A stretch of 64,000 nt of DNA from GCA-2746795 sp963747345 (GTDB taxonomy: Bacteria > Chloroflexota > Anaerolineae > Promineifilales > Promineifilaceae): the NCBI GenBank assembly GCA_963747345.1, contig CAVVFA010000020.1:113561-177560 (forward strand). The letters are read 5' to 3'. The notes below the pieces were generated by a model. It saw nothing but the letters and a program-made list of their open reading frames with translations. It made no database searches and was not told the origin of the DNA. This document shows, piece after piece, positions 47,501-56,859 of this stretch (within the stretch, counting starts at the first letter, position 1; the number at the start of each line of letters is the position of its first letter). Position numbers and translations under genes: made by a program.

Positions 47501-48487
47501 CTTCACCATACGGACAATGTCTTGTTGTGTAACCGTACGATGCGTCAAAGGCACGATGTCGCCCAAGACTAAACGCTTGTTTAATTTATAGCGTCCTACA
47601 CGAGCCAAATCATAACGGCGACGATCGTACAACTGTTCGTGCAGATATTGTGTGGCATTATCTAATGTAGGCGGATCACCAGGGCGCATACGTTTGTAGA
47701 ATTCAATAAGCGCCTGTTCAGCAACTGGCTTATCAGGATCCCACGCAGGTTCCTGCTCAATGCTGCCCTGAATGTAAAGATGTTCACCATTGGTATCGAC
47801 ATCTTCAAACAAGGCTAACAGTTCCTGGTCGGTTCCTTCTTTTATTAAGGCATTACCTAATTGATCATCAACAGCAGCCATTGCTCGCAAGAACAATGTA
47901 ACCGGCACAGTCCGCTTGCGATTGAATTTGACGGTTATATAGTCAGTTTTGCGAGTTTCAAACTCCATCCAAGCGCCGCGATCTGGGATGAGTTTACTCA
48001 TCGCAAGAGGACGACCGGTGGTACGCTCATCGACAACTTCGAAATATGCGCCAGGAGAGCGAATCAACTGGCTCACAACAACTCGTTCCGTACCATTGAT
48101 AATGAAGGTACCGGCTGGCGTCATGAGGGGGAAATCCCCCATAAATATATCTTGAACAATTGGCTGATCTTGATCCGTGCTATAGAGCATACACGACACA
48201 TTGAGCGGTGCAGCATAGCTCATGTCTCGCTCAACACATTCATCCACATTATATTTTGGTTCGCCAAACCAATACTTCAGATCAAAGCCCTCAACTTCTG
48301 GGCGTTCACTGGGGAAATAGAGCTTCAAATCACCGTTGAAAGATTCAATCGGAGAAATCTCATCGAATAACTCAGCTATGCTCTCGTCTATAAACATTTC
48401 AAACGAATCTAGTTGAATATCAATGAGTGTAGGCAGCTCCATGGGATCAGTTGTGCGTGCATACGTTCTAGTCGGAAGTTTTGACAT
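44552..48487 (-). CDS. rpoB: RNA polymerase beta subunit
   Basis: 1311 residues. Family segments in order: rifampicin region [20 protein letters not shown] (47181-47283), [42 protein letters not shown], and the C-terminal [24 protein letters not shown]. Between [12 protein letters not shown] and [11 protein letters not shown] lies an insert of about 165 residues (roughly 45050-45545), Trp- and acid-rich, larger than the corresponding spacer in E. coli. The gene is not followed by rpoC; the next gene downstream is rpsL. No AACGGCCGTT copy occurs in its 3.9 kb. Confidence 0.97.
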   Translation of the reverse strand: [1311 protein letters not shown]

Positions 48488-48794
48488 TTATTCTCACCCT
48501 GCTCCCAGGACAAACTATTTAGCTTATCCTTAGAAGGTTATAGATTTTTCTCCACTATTAAGCTTAACCATTTCTTCTAAACAACAGATGGTCAAACTTT
48601 AAAAGATGCAATTCTTTGTCCATTTCCATTTGTGAACGCATCTTTTTCGTACATAAACCGCAAACAAGGGGTGCAACGCAGTAGCGGCACCCCCTGTAAT
48701 ATTACCTTTCTGGTTATAAATCCATTCCGGCTAATAGCAATCCTTTGTAAAGTGTTTCCACAAATATGCGAACGCGCATTATATGATTCCTAGG
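48488..48794. promoter_or_regulatory. 307-base intergenic region upstream of rpoB
   Basis: No gene visible. GGGGTGC (48668-48674) and GCACCCC (48687-48693) form a stable hairpin with a 12-base loop, consistent with a terminator for the upstream glycosyltransferase operon or an rpoB leader element. AT-rich sequence between 48535 and 48660 probably holds the rpoB promoter. No rplL or rplJ precedes rpoB here. Confidence 0.45.
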
Positions 48795-50048
48795 TTAGGT
48801 TGTCAAATTTTCGTAGATACTAATTATTTCACGTCCGGCACGCTGCCAACTGTATTTTTCGATGGCTCTTTCTCGTAAACAATTTCCCAATTCTTTTTGC
48901 TTTTCTGGATTATGGAGAAGCATTTGTATGCTTGCTGTAAAGGCGTCTATATCACCCAGGGGTGCGTATATGCCGAGGTCTGCCAGGTATTCTCGATGGA
49001 CGGGGGAATCGTAGGCGACGATGGGTTGGGCTAATGCCATATAGTTGAGCACTTTGCCGCTGCCTTCGGTGGTGGACATTTTGGGGGCTACGGCAATGTC
49101 GCCTAACGAAAGATAGAGGGGGGCATCCCGGTATTCGACTTTATCGGTGAAGGTCATGATGTCGGCAACGTCTTTGCTTTGAGCGATGGCGCGATAATGT
49201 TGGACGTTTGGGTATCCCATCATGAGGAAGTGGCTATTTTCTCCGGCTGCTTTGAGGCGAACGGCCGTTTCTATTAAATGTGGTATGCCTTGATAATCTG
49301 TCATCAGGCCCAGGTAGGCGATGATGGTACGGTCTAAGGGGATGCCTAGCTGTTGTTTAAGCTGATTTTTAGCTTCTGTTGAAAATTTGGCGGGATCGAA
49401 CCGGGTGGTGTTGGCACAGTCTGGCAGGGCATGGATGCGGTCTTGGGGAATCTTGAATTCTTCATGCAAGACGTCTTGGGCATGAATGGAGCTAGTCAAT
49501 ATGGCGTCTGGAAACCAGTCTGTGATGAACCTTTCTAAACGATGGGCGATGGGGTAGAAACGGCCGTTTTTGTCCAAAAAAGAATGATCTACCATCTCCG
49601 CCGTCAGGCTGCCCTGGAAATCAAAGACCATGGGCACACGCAGCATCTTCGCCAACATGCCGCCGATGAGTGCACCTTCGTGCATGTGGCCGTGAACGAT
49701 ATCTGGCCGAAAACGCAAGCCTTCCTTGATGGTTTTCGCCGCGAGATACACATCAAATGCTAATTTATGGCGGGAGGAACCAACTTCATAATCAGTACGG
49801 TAGGGTAAGGGAGCGGTGCGCCGAATATCTAGTCCTGGCATGTCGCTTCCTTTATAGTAGGTCACGATTGCCAGTTCTTGATTGAGTTCTTGCAGGGTGT
49901 ACGATTCTTCCAAGATGCGAATATGCCCGCCGTAGTCGCTAAAAAACGAGGTGGGCGCCACCATTAGAACACGAAAACGACGCGGCAAACTGGTATCTGC
50001 CGCGCCGCCGGATGACGACATTTCTGGGAGGGATTGAGGGTAAGTCAA
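48795..50048 (-). CDS. GT4-family glycosyltransferase
   Basis: 417 residues. N-terminal Rossmann start VLMVAPTSFFSDYGGHIRI, acceptor-side PDIVHGHMHEGALIGG, donor-side YLGLMTDYQGIPHLIE and the E-x7-E-like stretch STTEGSGKVLNYMALAQPIVAYDS, which replaces the usual EPFG. Transfers an activated sugar in polysaccharide or glycolipid synthesis; the acceptor is unknown. Last gene of the minus operon beginning at 52221. HIP copies at 49260 and 49559. Confidence 0.85.
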   Translation of the reverse strand: MTYPQSLPEMSSSGGAADTSLPRRFRVLMVAPTSFFSDYGGHIRILEESYTLQELNQELAIVTYYKGSDMPGLDIRRTAPLPYRTDYEVGSSRHKLAFDVYLAAKTIKEGLRFRPDIVHGHMHEGALIGGMLAKMLRVPMVFDFQGSLTAEMVDHSFLDKNGRFYPIAHRLERFITDWFPDAILTSSIHAQDVLHEEFKIPQDRIHALPDCANTTRFDPAKFSTEAKNQLKQQLGIPLDRTIIAYLGLMTDYQGIPHLIETAVRLKAAGENSHFLMMGYPNVQHYRAIAQSKDVADIMTFTDKVEYRDAPLYLSLGDIAVAPKMSTTEGSGKVLNYMALAQPIVAYDSPVHREYLADLGIYAPLGDIDAFTASIQMLLHNPEKQKELGNCLRERAIEKYSWQRAGREIISIYENLTT

Positions 50049-50092
50049 AAGCTAATCTTATTCCTTTTTCTTGCTTTTCTGTCCAAAAACAC

Positions 50093-51033
50093 CTAAGAAA
50101 CTTGAAGTGCGCAGACTGGTATCCATGTCAGGGCATCCCCTTCTACCCAATCGTTTTTCTGGCGATCTCGCAGCCATTTTTCCCGGTCGTGGGCTAATCC
50201 TTCTAATGTAGCTGCCAGAATCTCTTCTTCACCTTCATAAACTTGTTGACGTAGCATTTTTAGTTCAGTCAATAAAGCCGTCGAGCCAACGCATGGTTGC
50301 AATTTTGTTGGTGTAGGCTTCGTGAGCCAAGTCTGTGCTTTCGGCCAAAGGTTGGGTGCTCATGGCAAACGGGACGCTGGCAAAGCGAAGCATGTCGCGC
50401 CAGCCTGTTGATTTAGACACGGAGCTAAACAGGGCTGCGGCCAACAAACCCGGCACAGTTTGCACGCCTATTTGCAGACTGTCATATTCCATAACATCGA
50501 CAAAATAAGGAACAGCCCCGATGAGATGTCCGAAGTTAACGGCCGTTTCCACTGCTTCTGGATCTGCTTTGACGGAAGGCATCAAACAAAACACACTCTT
50601 CTTAAACAGATCGCCGCTGGCAGACGCCACATCATTGCGGCCATCGACCAACCAATTAGCGGCAAAAATAGGGCTGGCTCCGATATAATGCCCTTCTGTC
50701 ATGTGCTGTTCCGCCAGCTTCAAGGCAGGGCCTTTGAGTTCTGCAAAATCCAGGACGAGACAGTGCTTTTGCAAAACATCGCCAATGACGGGCATGATGT
50801 TTTTTAGCGCCTCGTAAGAAACAGCCAAGACAAGAATATCGGCCTGTTCAGCCAGCTTGCGTAAGTTCGATTCGACTTTATCAACAATATTAAGCGCCAG
50901 AACCTCACGCTCAATCTCTGGGTTCTCATCGTAACCAATCAGTTCCGACGTCAAAGGAAGATTCTTTAACCGCCAGCGCAATAGAAGCGCCTAAACGGCC
51001 TAATCCAATGATGGATAGGTTTTTTGCAATCAT
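50093..51033 (-). CDS. tyrA: Prephenate dehydrogenase family protein (frameshifted twice)
   Basis: 312 residues after removing one extra base near 50982 and one near 50275; 941 bases is two over a multiple of three. N-terminal NAD fold IIGLGRLGASIALA from ATG 51033, then VLAVSYEALKNIMP, the catalytic-site segment with His/Ser in HYIGASPIFAANW, and a helical dimerisation tail LLTELKMLRQQVYEGEEE. Converts prephenate (or arogenate) to the tyrosine precursor; true specificity unproven. Nine bases after the HD gene. Confidence 0.75.
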
Positions 51034-51042
51034 ATGGTTCCC

Positions 51043-51567
51043 CTAATGTTGATCGTCTGCCCATTGCAGCAAACGTAATAGTTTATCTTCTTCCACGCCA
51101 TCTGTTTCTGGCAAATCATCCTGGTGACGGCGAATCAAGGCCACAACCAATGCGCTGCTGCCCGCTGCCTCGGCCATCTGTGCGCCCCATTCAGGATGCT
51201 GGGCTTTGACGACAAACGGCCGTTGCCAGCCATCCGTATTGTTTTTGCCCCAAACGGCCGTTTTCCCCGGCAGCACCTTCTTCACCACCACAATCAACGA
51301 CCGGTTCCACACAGTTAAAGGGGAACGAGTCTTACCCACATCATGCAGCAAAGCCGCTTGCAACAATTCAGGCTCATCATGCCCAGCCTCTCGTAACGTG
51401 CGCATCACCTGATAACTGTGCCACTGCTCACCTCGATCAAAACGAAAAAACAATTCAAACTCAGCATCTGAGAGAATCGCTTGAATCTCAGCCAATTCCG
51501 TTTCATTGAGTGCAGGAGCCGCTACCGCTTGTTTAAACTGCCGCACCCGATAAAACAAATCACTCAC
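51043..51567 (-). CDS. HD-domain phosphohydrolase
   Basis: 174 residues from a GTG at 51567, which forms a GTGA overlap with the stop of the protease gene; a longer ATG start at 51615 would overlap that gene by 52 bases. HD motif AALLHDVGKTRSPL, with upstream EQWHSYQVMRTL (first His) and downstream RRHQDD. Resembles small HD proteins acting on phosphorylated nucleotides. Substrate unknown. HIP copies at 51215 and 51253. Confidence 0.8.
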   Translation of the reverse strand: MSDLFYRVRQFKQAVAAPALNETELAEIQAILSDAEFELFFRFDRGEQWHSYQVMRTLREAGHDEPELLQAALLHDVGKTRSPLTVWNRSLIVVVKKVLPGKTAVWGKNNTDGWQRPFVVKAQHPEWGAQMAEAAGSSALVVALIRRHQDDLPETDGVEEDKLLRLLQWADDQH

Positions 51568-52221
51568 AAACCAATACTCACCAACGTCTGCGTAATCATA
51601 CTCGCTGGCAGCCACACCAGGTAATAAAGCACATCAATACCAATCATCGGCAGAATAAACACCACGCCCATCAACAAGATAGGGCCATATTGCTCCATCG
51701 GCCGCATTTTATAAGAAATATCTGGCGGCAAAATCCCCATTAAAATCTTAAAACCATCCAACGGCGGAATTGGAATCAAATTAAAAATCGCCAAGACAAT
51801 ATTCAGCCAGACAAACTGCGACAACAAATAATCTGGGGACGGGAACATATCGTTGCTGCTTCTAAACGTAAAATTAACCAATCCGAGCCAAAATGGCACA
51901 GACGCTAACACAGCCATCACCACGTTAGACAACGGGCCAGCCCCCGCCACAATCGCCATAGACGTGCGCGGATTGCCTTTCAAATTATTGGGGTTCACCA
52001 TAACCGGCTTTGCCCAACCAAACCCCACAAGTAACAAAGCGACAGTACCAATCGGATCCAAATGTTTAAGCGGATTGAGGGTAATACGCCCCATGTTTCG
52101 CGGCGTGGGATCACCCATGCGGTCGGCTGTGACCGCGTGGGCTAATTCATGTATCGTAAACGCCACCAACAACACAAGAGCCGCGTGCAATAAGGGTGGC
52201 TAAATCTAAATTTCCAAGCAT
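51564..52221 (-). CDS. Site-2 protease-type membrane metalloprotease (frameshifted)
   Basis: 218 residues after removing one extra base near 52183; ATG 52221 (MLGNLDLATLIA). M50 family: zinc motif TIHELAHAV, the NPLKHLDPIGT segment after the second helix, and the third zinc-ligand region NLIPIPPLDGFKIL. Short form without PDZ or CBS domains (Rip3/YwhC-like). Cleaves membrane proteins within the bilayer; target unknown. First gene of the four-gene minus operon. Confidence 0.9.
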
Positions 52222-52422
52222 AATGTCCTACCTATTTCCCTGACTAATGTACCGACAAGTGGACTATGGATGGGCAAAGTATACCGTGCCTAGATACCAG
52301 CGACGAATATAACCAACCTCCCCACTCCATCAATCATGTCACCTTAATAGTTGGAGGAATAAGCCAGAAAACGTCAGGCTCCCAAGTTGACCCGTTCACT
52401 GGCTGGCTTATAATCTCCCGCT

Positions 52423-52653
52423 ATGTATATCGAAATACACTTGGGCGACATCGTGCGCCTGCGCAAAAAACATCCATGTGGCAGCACTGACTGGGAGGTC
52501 GTCCGCGTTGGCGCGGATATTGGCCTCGTTTGTCAGGAATGCCAGCGCAAAGTTATGCTGCCACGCGGCACGTTTAACAAACGTCTCAAAACCATCTTAA
52601 AAAGTAGTTATACAGGTAACGATTCAGACCCTAATGGTTTGGATGTCGAGTAA
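52423..52653 (+). CDS. DUF951 family protein
   Basis: 76 residues. IHLGDIVRLRKKHPCGSTDWEVVRVGADIGLVC matches DUF951 (about 60-65 residues elsewhere), a small beta-barrel with two Cys (HPCG and CQEC) likely to bind zinc or RNA. An unusual ~12-residue tail contains the left arm of the downstream hairpin. Function unknown. Confidence 0.88.
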   Translation: MYIEIHLGDIVRLRKKHPCGSTDWEVVRVGADIGLVCQECQRKVMLPRGTFNKRLKTILKSSYTGNDSDPNGLDVE

Positions 52654-52687
52654 TCGAACATCACGTGATGCCAAACCCTTAGGGTCT
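52626..52687 (+). terminator. Hairpin overlapping the DUF951 stop
   Basis: AGACCCTAATGGTTTG (52626-52641, one mismatch) and CAAACCCTTAGGGTCT (52672-52687). The right arm is identical to one at 58200-58215, so this is a mobile or shared element with one arm in the coding region. Confidence 0.65.
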
Positions 52688-52716
52688 CTCGAGATACCCG
52701 TTAAAAATGCGGAAGA

Positions 52717-54140
52717 ATGATCGAATTTCTAGGAATAATTTACGTGCTGACAGTGGCCGCGATGTCGCTGTTCGGCTTTTTAGGCTTGTTTACCCTCATC
52801 CTGTACTGGCGACATCGCCACGATAGCTCCCCCTGTCCGGCTCTACCGACCGACCTGCCCCCCGTCACCATCCAACTGCCCATTTTCAACGAGAAGTATG
52901 TCGTTGAACGGTTGATCAACGCGGCCGTTTCTCAAGACTATCCAATGGATCGCGCTGCATGTTCAGGTTATTGACGATTCCACCGACGATACGACCGACA
53001 TCGCCGCCGCAATTAGTCACCCACTATAAAAAGAAGGGTGTCCATATTGACTTGGTGCATCGGGACAACCGCATCGGGTACAAAGCGGGCGCGTTGGGCG
53101 CGGCCTTGCCGCAGGCGGAAGGCGAATTCATCGCTATTTTTGATGCGGATTTCGAGCCAAAACCTGATTTCTTGCAGCAAACGATTCCCTTCTTCGTCAA
53201 TGAACCGGAATTGGGCATGATCCAGGCACGATGGGGACACCTGAATGCGAATGATTCGGCGCTGACGGCCGCTCAAGCCATCGCCCTGGATAAACATTTT
53301 GCCATGGAGCAGACGGTACGCCATCGGGCCAACATGTATCCCAAGTTCAACGGGGCGGGCGGCATCTGGCGGCGCACCTGCATGGAAGATGCAGGCGGCT
53401 GGCAAGCGGATACCGTTTGCGAGGATTTAGACCTGAGCACCCGCGCCATTCTCAAAGGGTGGCAGTTCCGCTTCTTGAATGACGTGACGGCTCCGGCTGA
53501 ACTGCCTACCAGCATGACGGCGTACAAAAGCCAGCAAGCGCGCTGGGCAAAAGGTTCCACGCAGTGCCTCAACAAGTTTGGCTGGGAAATTTTGCGCGAC
53601 CGGCAGCATTCGTTGGCGGCGCGGTTGTATGCGCTGGTGTCGATGTCGGCGTACAGCACGCATTTGCTGCTGGTGGTGCTGCTGCTGCTGCAAATTCCGC
53701 TGATTTATGGGCATTATCGCTTCCCCACGATGTTGTTTATTTTCTCGCTGATTGCCATTGGGCAGCCGCTGTTGTTTGTGCTGGGGCAGCAGGTGCTTTA
53801 CCCGGATTGGGTGAAGCGACTGCGCTACTTTCCGACGCTGTTGCTGGTGGCGATTGGGCTGGCGCCGAGTAACAGTCGCGCTATTTTGCAGGCGATGTCA
53901 GGCGGGCAGCATGTGTTTGTGCGCACGCCAAAGACGGGTGATATGGGGGATGGAAAACGGCCGTATCGCCTGCCGTTTGACTGGATTGTGGTGGCGGAGG
54001 TTTTTCTGGCGATTGTATGCGCTGGCAGGGTTGCTGCTGGCGATTTCTAGGGGAATTGGGGGTCGGTGTTCTTTTTGGGGACGTGTGTGCTGGGTTTTGG
54101 GTATGTGGCGTTTTTGAGTTTGCGGGAGTTGGTGGGGTAA
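52717..54140 (+). CDS. Membrane GT2 glycosyltransferase, cellulose-synthase-like (frameshifted)
   Basis: 473 residues after repair of four indels (near 52953, 53015, 54017 and 54052); 1424 bases is two over a multiple of three, as expected from three insertions and one deletion. N-terminal helix, then PPVTIQLPIFNEKYVVERL, VQVIDDSTDDT, IAIFDADFEPKPDFL (DxD), TVCEDLDLSTRAIL (ED) and QQARWAKGSTQC (QxxRW), followed by four to five C-terminal transmembrane helices. Processive beta-glycan synthase or ceramide glucosyltransferase-like; product unknown. Confidence 0.85.
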
Positions 54141-54177
54141 GATCCCCGTTTAATCCTACAGATTGCGCAGAATCGCA

Positions 54178-54235
54178 CTCGTTCCACGCTCTGTGTGATC
54201 TGTTCAGACGCTCCGCGTCGGGGAAACGGAGAGCG
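54178..54235. repeat. Copy of the intergenic repeat at 942
   Basis: CGTTCCACGCTCTGTG and GACGCTCCGCGTCGG segments, with small palindromes. Located between the glycosyltransferase and the interrupted lipoprotein gene. Confidence 0.55.
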
Positions 54236-54687
54236 ATTTGGCAGGTTTTCCCTGTAAAATAGCAAGAAATTGATTTTCAGGGAGGGTACGTATGGCTACA
54301 CAAATTTGGATTACTGGTATTCGTTTTTCTGGCTGGATTATTGGCGGCATGTGGGCAGGATGAAGCGGTAGGGAGTGGTAATGGTAACGGAAACGGCCGT
54401 TTCCCCCACCATCCCCTCGCCCACCACAACTTACACCCCAACCCCATCACCCACACAACGGCGATTCCCACCCAAACACCCCACCGCTACAGCCACAGCG
54501 ACCACGATACCAACCCTCACTCCCTTGCCCACCTTTGCGCCAGAAGAATTGGAAACGGCCGTTGCTGACCTCCTAGCCAATCCCATGAATTGTGACGTTC
54601 CCTGCTGGTGGGGTGCAGTTCCTGGAGTCACGAGCCTTGATGAGATAAAACATGCTGTATCCCCATATAACTTTGACATATATGAAT

Positions 54688-56566
54688 GAGCCTACTGAAA
54701 AAAGGTAAAAAGCTCAATTAGGTTAACATAAATACAGAAATTGGGATAAAATAGGGCAAATCATATTAGGAAATCCCCATGTTTCGAGAAAGCAATACCA
54801 ACCCACAATCAAGCATTTTTAACACTCTGTGGTTAATGCCACCCAAGATGAAAGAGCGGCTACAGACATCATGGAGCCACACCTTTCGCCAAGAACTGTT
54901 TGCCCATATACCAGAAACTCTGTTTGCGCCGTTGTTTAGCGAAATCGAATCGCGACCCAACGCCCCGATCAATATTATAGTAGGAGCCGAGATTTTGAAA
55001 GCGGGTTTTGGCTGGAGTGACGAAGAAATGGTCGAACATTTGGCTTTCGACTTGCTGACCCGCTATGGCTTGGGGCTGGATGAAATCGGAGACGAAGCAC
55101 CGACCATACGCACCTTCTACAACCTGCGGCGACGGGTACGAAAGTACGCCGAAGAGACCGGCATCAACCTGTACAGCGAAGTCTTCGCCCGCATCACCGA
55201 CGAACAAATCGCCAAATTCCTCGTCAAAACGAATTGGCAGCGAATGGACAGCACCCAACTGTTGAGCAATATTGCGCGGCTGAATCGCTTGGAACTGGTT
55301 GTTGCCACTCTGCAAAAGGGCGTGCAGGCGTTGCCAGAGGCCAGACAAAAGAAATGGACGCAAGAACAAGAAGCCTATTTGAGCAAAACTCCCCAGAATA
55401 TCTGCTATCGGTTGAAAGACGAAGCAGTCGGGGAGCATTTGCAAACCGTTGGGCAACTGCTGGTCACGTTGTTGATCGAATTGCAAGCCAGCGAAGTGGC
55501 ATCTGACATCATCGAAATCGTAACGCGCGTCATCAGTGACCAATATCAGTTGGAAGCTGACAGCCCCATCCAACTCAAGCCAGCCAGTGGGATAAGTGCC
55601 ACCAGTGTGCAATCGCCCCACGACCCCGAGGCGACCTATCGTTATAAGCACGAACAAGGCTACCAAGGGTATGTCGTCAACCTGAGCGAGACGTGTGACC
55701 CAGAGAATGAGGTGCAGTTGATCACCAGCGTGCAAACGGCCGTTAACGTGACCGATGATGGACAATTGTTGGCCGACGCGCTCGATGACATGGCTGAGCG
55801 GCAAGTGTCCATTGACCAAGTGACCGTGGATGGCGGGTACAATGGCTCCACAAGTGAAGAGGCGTGTCGGCAACAGGGTGTCAAATTGCGCCCCACCACT
55901 ATTCGCGGGGGGCAAACGAAGGCTGGTGTTTGGGGGTGGGATATGTATGATTGGACAGTGGATGAGGCATCTGGACAGCCACAACAAGTCACCTGTCCAC
56001 AGGGACAAACTGTCCCTACTCAGACGGCGCGTAAAGAAGGACGTTACTTGGCGCAATTTGATGAGGCGATTTGTAGCCAGTGCCCTTTCTTTCAGAATGG
56101 GTGTCGGGTGCAACTGCGTCGGCGACAACCACCAACCCTGAACGTGATGTTGCGTTCGATTCAGGTCGCTGCTTTGCGTCAGGGCATGTCGGCCGACAAT
56201 GCCGCCATTCGAGCCAATACCGAATCCACCGTTCATGCCTTCAAACATCCCTTTGCCGCTGGTAAGTTGCCGGTGCGGGGCTTGATTCGCTCGCATATGA
56301 TGGCCTGTGGTTCGGCGTTGATGGTTAATTTGCGTCGCCTGCATGATTATTTACATCCCGACTCAACTGAGAAAATGGCTAAAGAAGTTAGTTTGCCTCA
56401 CATTTTGTCGGTAAATTCCTTGTTTTGGCGCGTTCTGGTGGGTTTCATCGCCTCTTTCTATCACCCGCAGGCCGTTCCGTTTGCTAAATGTTGTCATTGT
56501 GGGTGACTACCGTTTGCTAGACATTGGTGGTTGCTGATTTCATAATAGGCTTTTTTCAGGAGTCTC
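54688..56566 (+). mobile_element. IS1182-type insertion sequence
   Basis: 1879 bases. Imperfect terminal repeats GAGCCTACTGAAAAAAGG (left) and the complement of GAGACTCCTGAAAAAAGC (right). Flanked by the direct repeat ATGAAT (54682-54687 and 56567-56572), the target duplication. Contains one transposase gene. The intact ends and duplication indicate a recent, complete insertion. Confidence 0.9.
54779..56506 (+). CDS. IS1182 family transposase
   Basis: 575 residues, full length. N-terminal helical domain (FNTLWLMPPKMKERL, WSDEEMVEHLAFDLLTRYGLGL), then the DDE catalytic region with VTVDGGYNGSTSEEACRQ and, late, a Cys cluster (CSQCPFFQNGCR) typical of this family; the final Glu region is RANTESTVHAFKH. 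It carries one AACGGCCGTT copy (55735), which shows the element has shared the motif bias of the host or close relatives. Confidence 0.9.
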   Translation: MFRESNTNPQSSIFNTLWLMPPKMKERLQTSWSHTFRQELFAHIPETLFAPLFSEIESRPNAPINIIVGAEILKAGFGWSDEEMVEHLAFDLLTRYGLGLDEIGDEAPTIRTFYNLRRRVRKYAEETGINLYSEVFARITDEQIAKFLVKTNWQRMDSTQLLSNIARLNRLELVVATLQKGVQALPEARQKKWTQEQEAYLSKTPQNICYRLKDEAVGEHLQTVGQLLVTLLIELQASEVASDIIEIVTRVISDQYQLEADSPIQLKPASGISATSVQSPHDPEATYRYKHEQGYQGYVVNLSETCDPENEVQLITSVQTAVNVTDDGQLLADALDDMAERQVSIDQVTVDGGYNGSTSEEACRQQGVKLRPTTIRGGQTKAGVWGWDMYDWTVDEASGQPQQVTCPQGQTVPTQTARKEGRYLAQFDEAICSQCPFFQNGCRVQLRRRQPPTLNVMLRSIQVAALRQGMSADNAAIRANTESTVHAFKHPFAAGKLPVRGLIRSHMMACGSALMVNLRRLHDYLHPDSTEKMAKEVSLPHILSVNSLFWRVLVGFIASFYHPQAVPFAKCCHCG

Positions 56567-56859
56567 ATGAATATGTAGATGGGCAACTCACTATTCTTAG
56601 ATTGGGGATCGGGCACGTAGAGGAACGGAACGATTTCGAAGTTCGAATAGGATACGGTTTTACTAATTCAATATTAACCTCAGTATCGGCTTATTCTCCA
56701 TCAGTTTCTGAAATCCTGGCTAAATACGGGCAACCGGATGAAGTTTGGTTTGAAACTATGAGCTTCATGCTTGAAGATTTACCAACCAGGTTGAATTTAG
56801 TTTACTTTCAAAAAGGTATAGCCGTTGGTTATGTAGTAGATGGTGACATCTCAAATGAA

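Noticed and set aside
54869..56344. Long open frame of 491 codons on the minus strand
   Set aside because: It is antisense to the IS1182 transposase, which has clear family motifs; the shadow frame has none.
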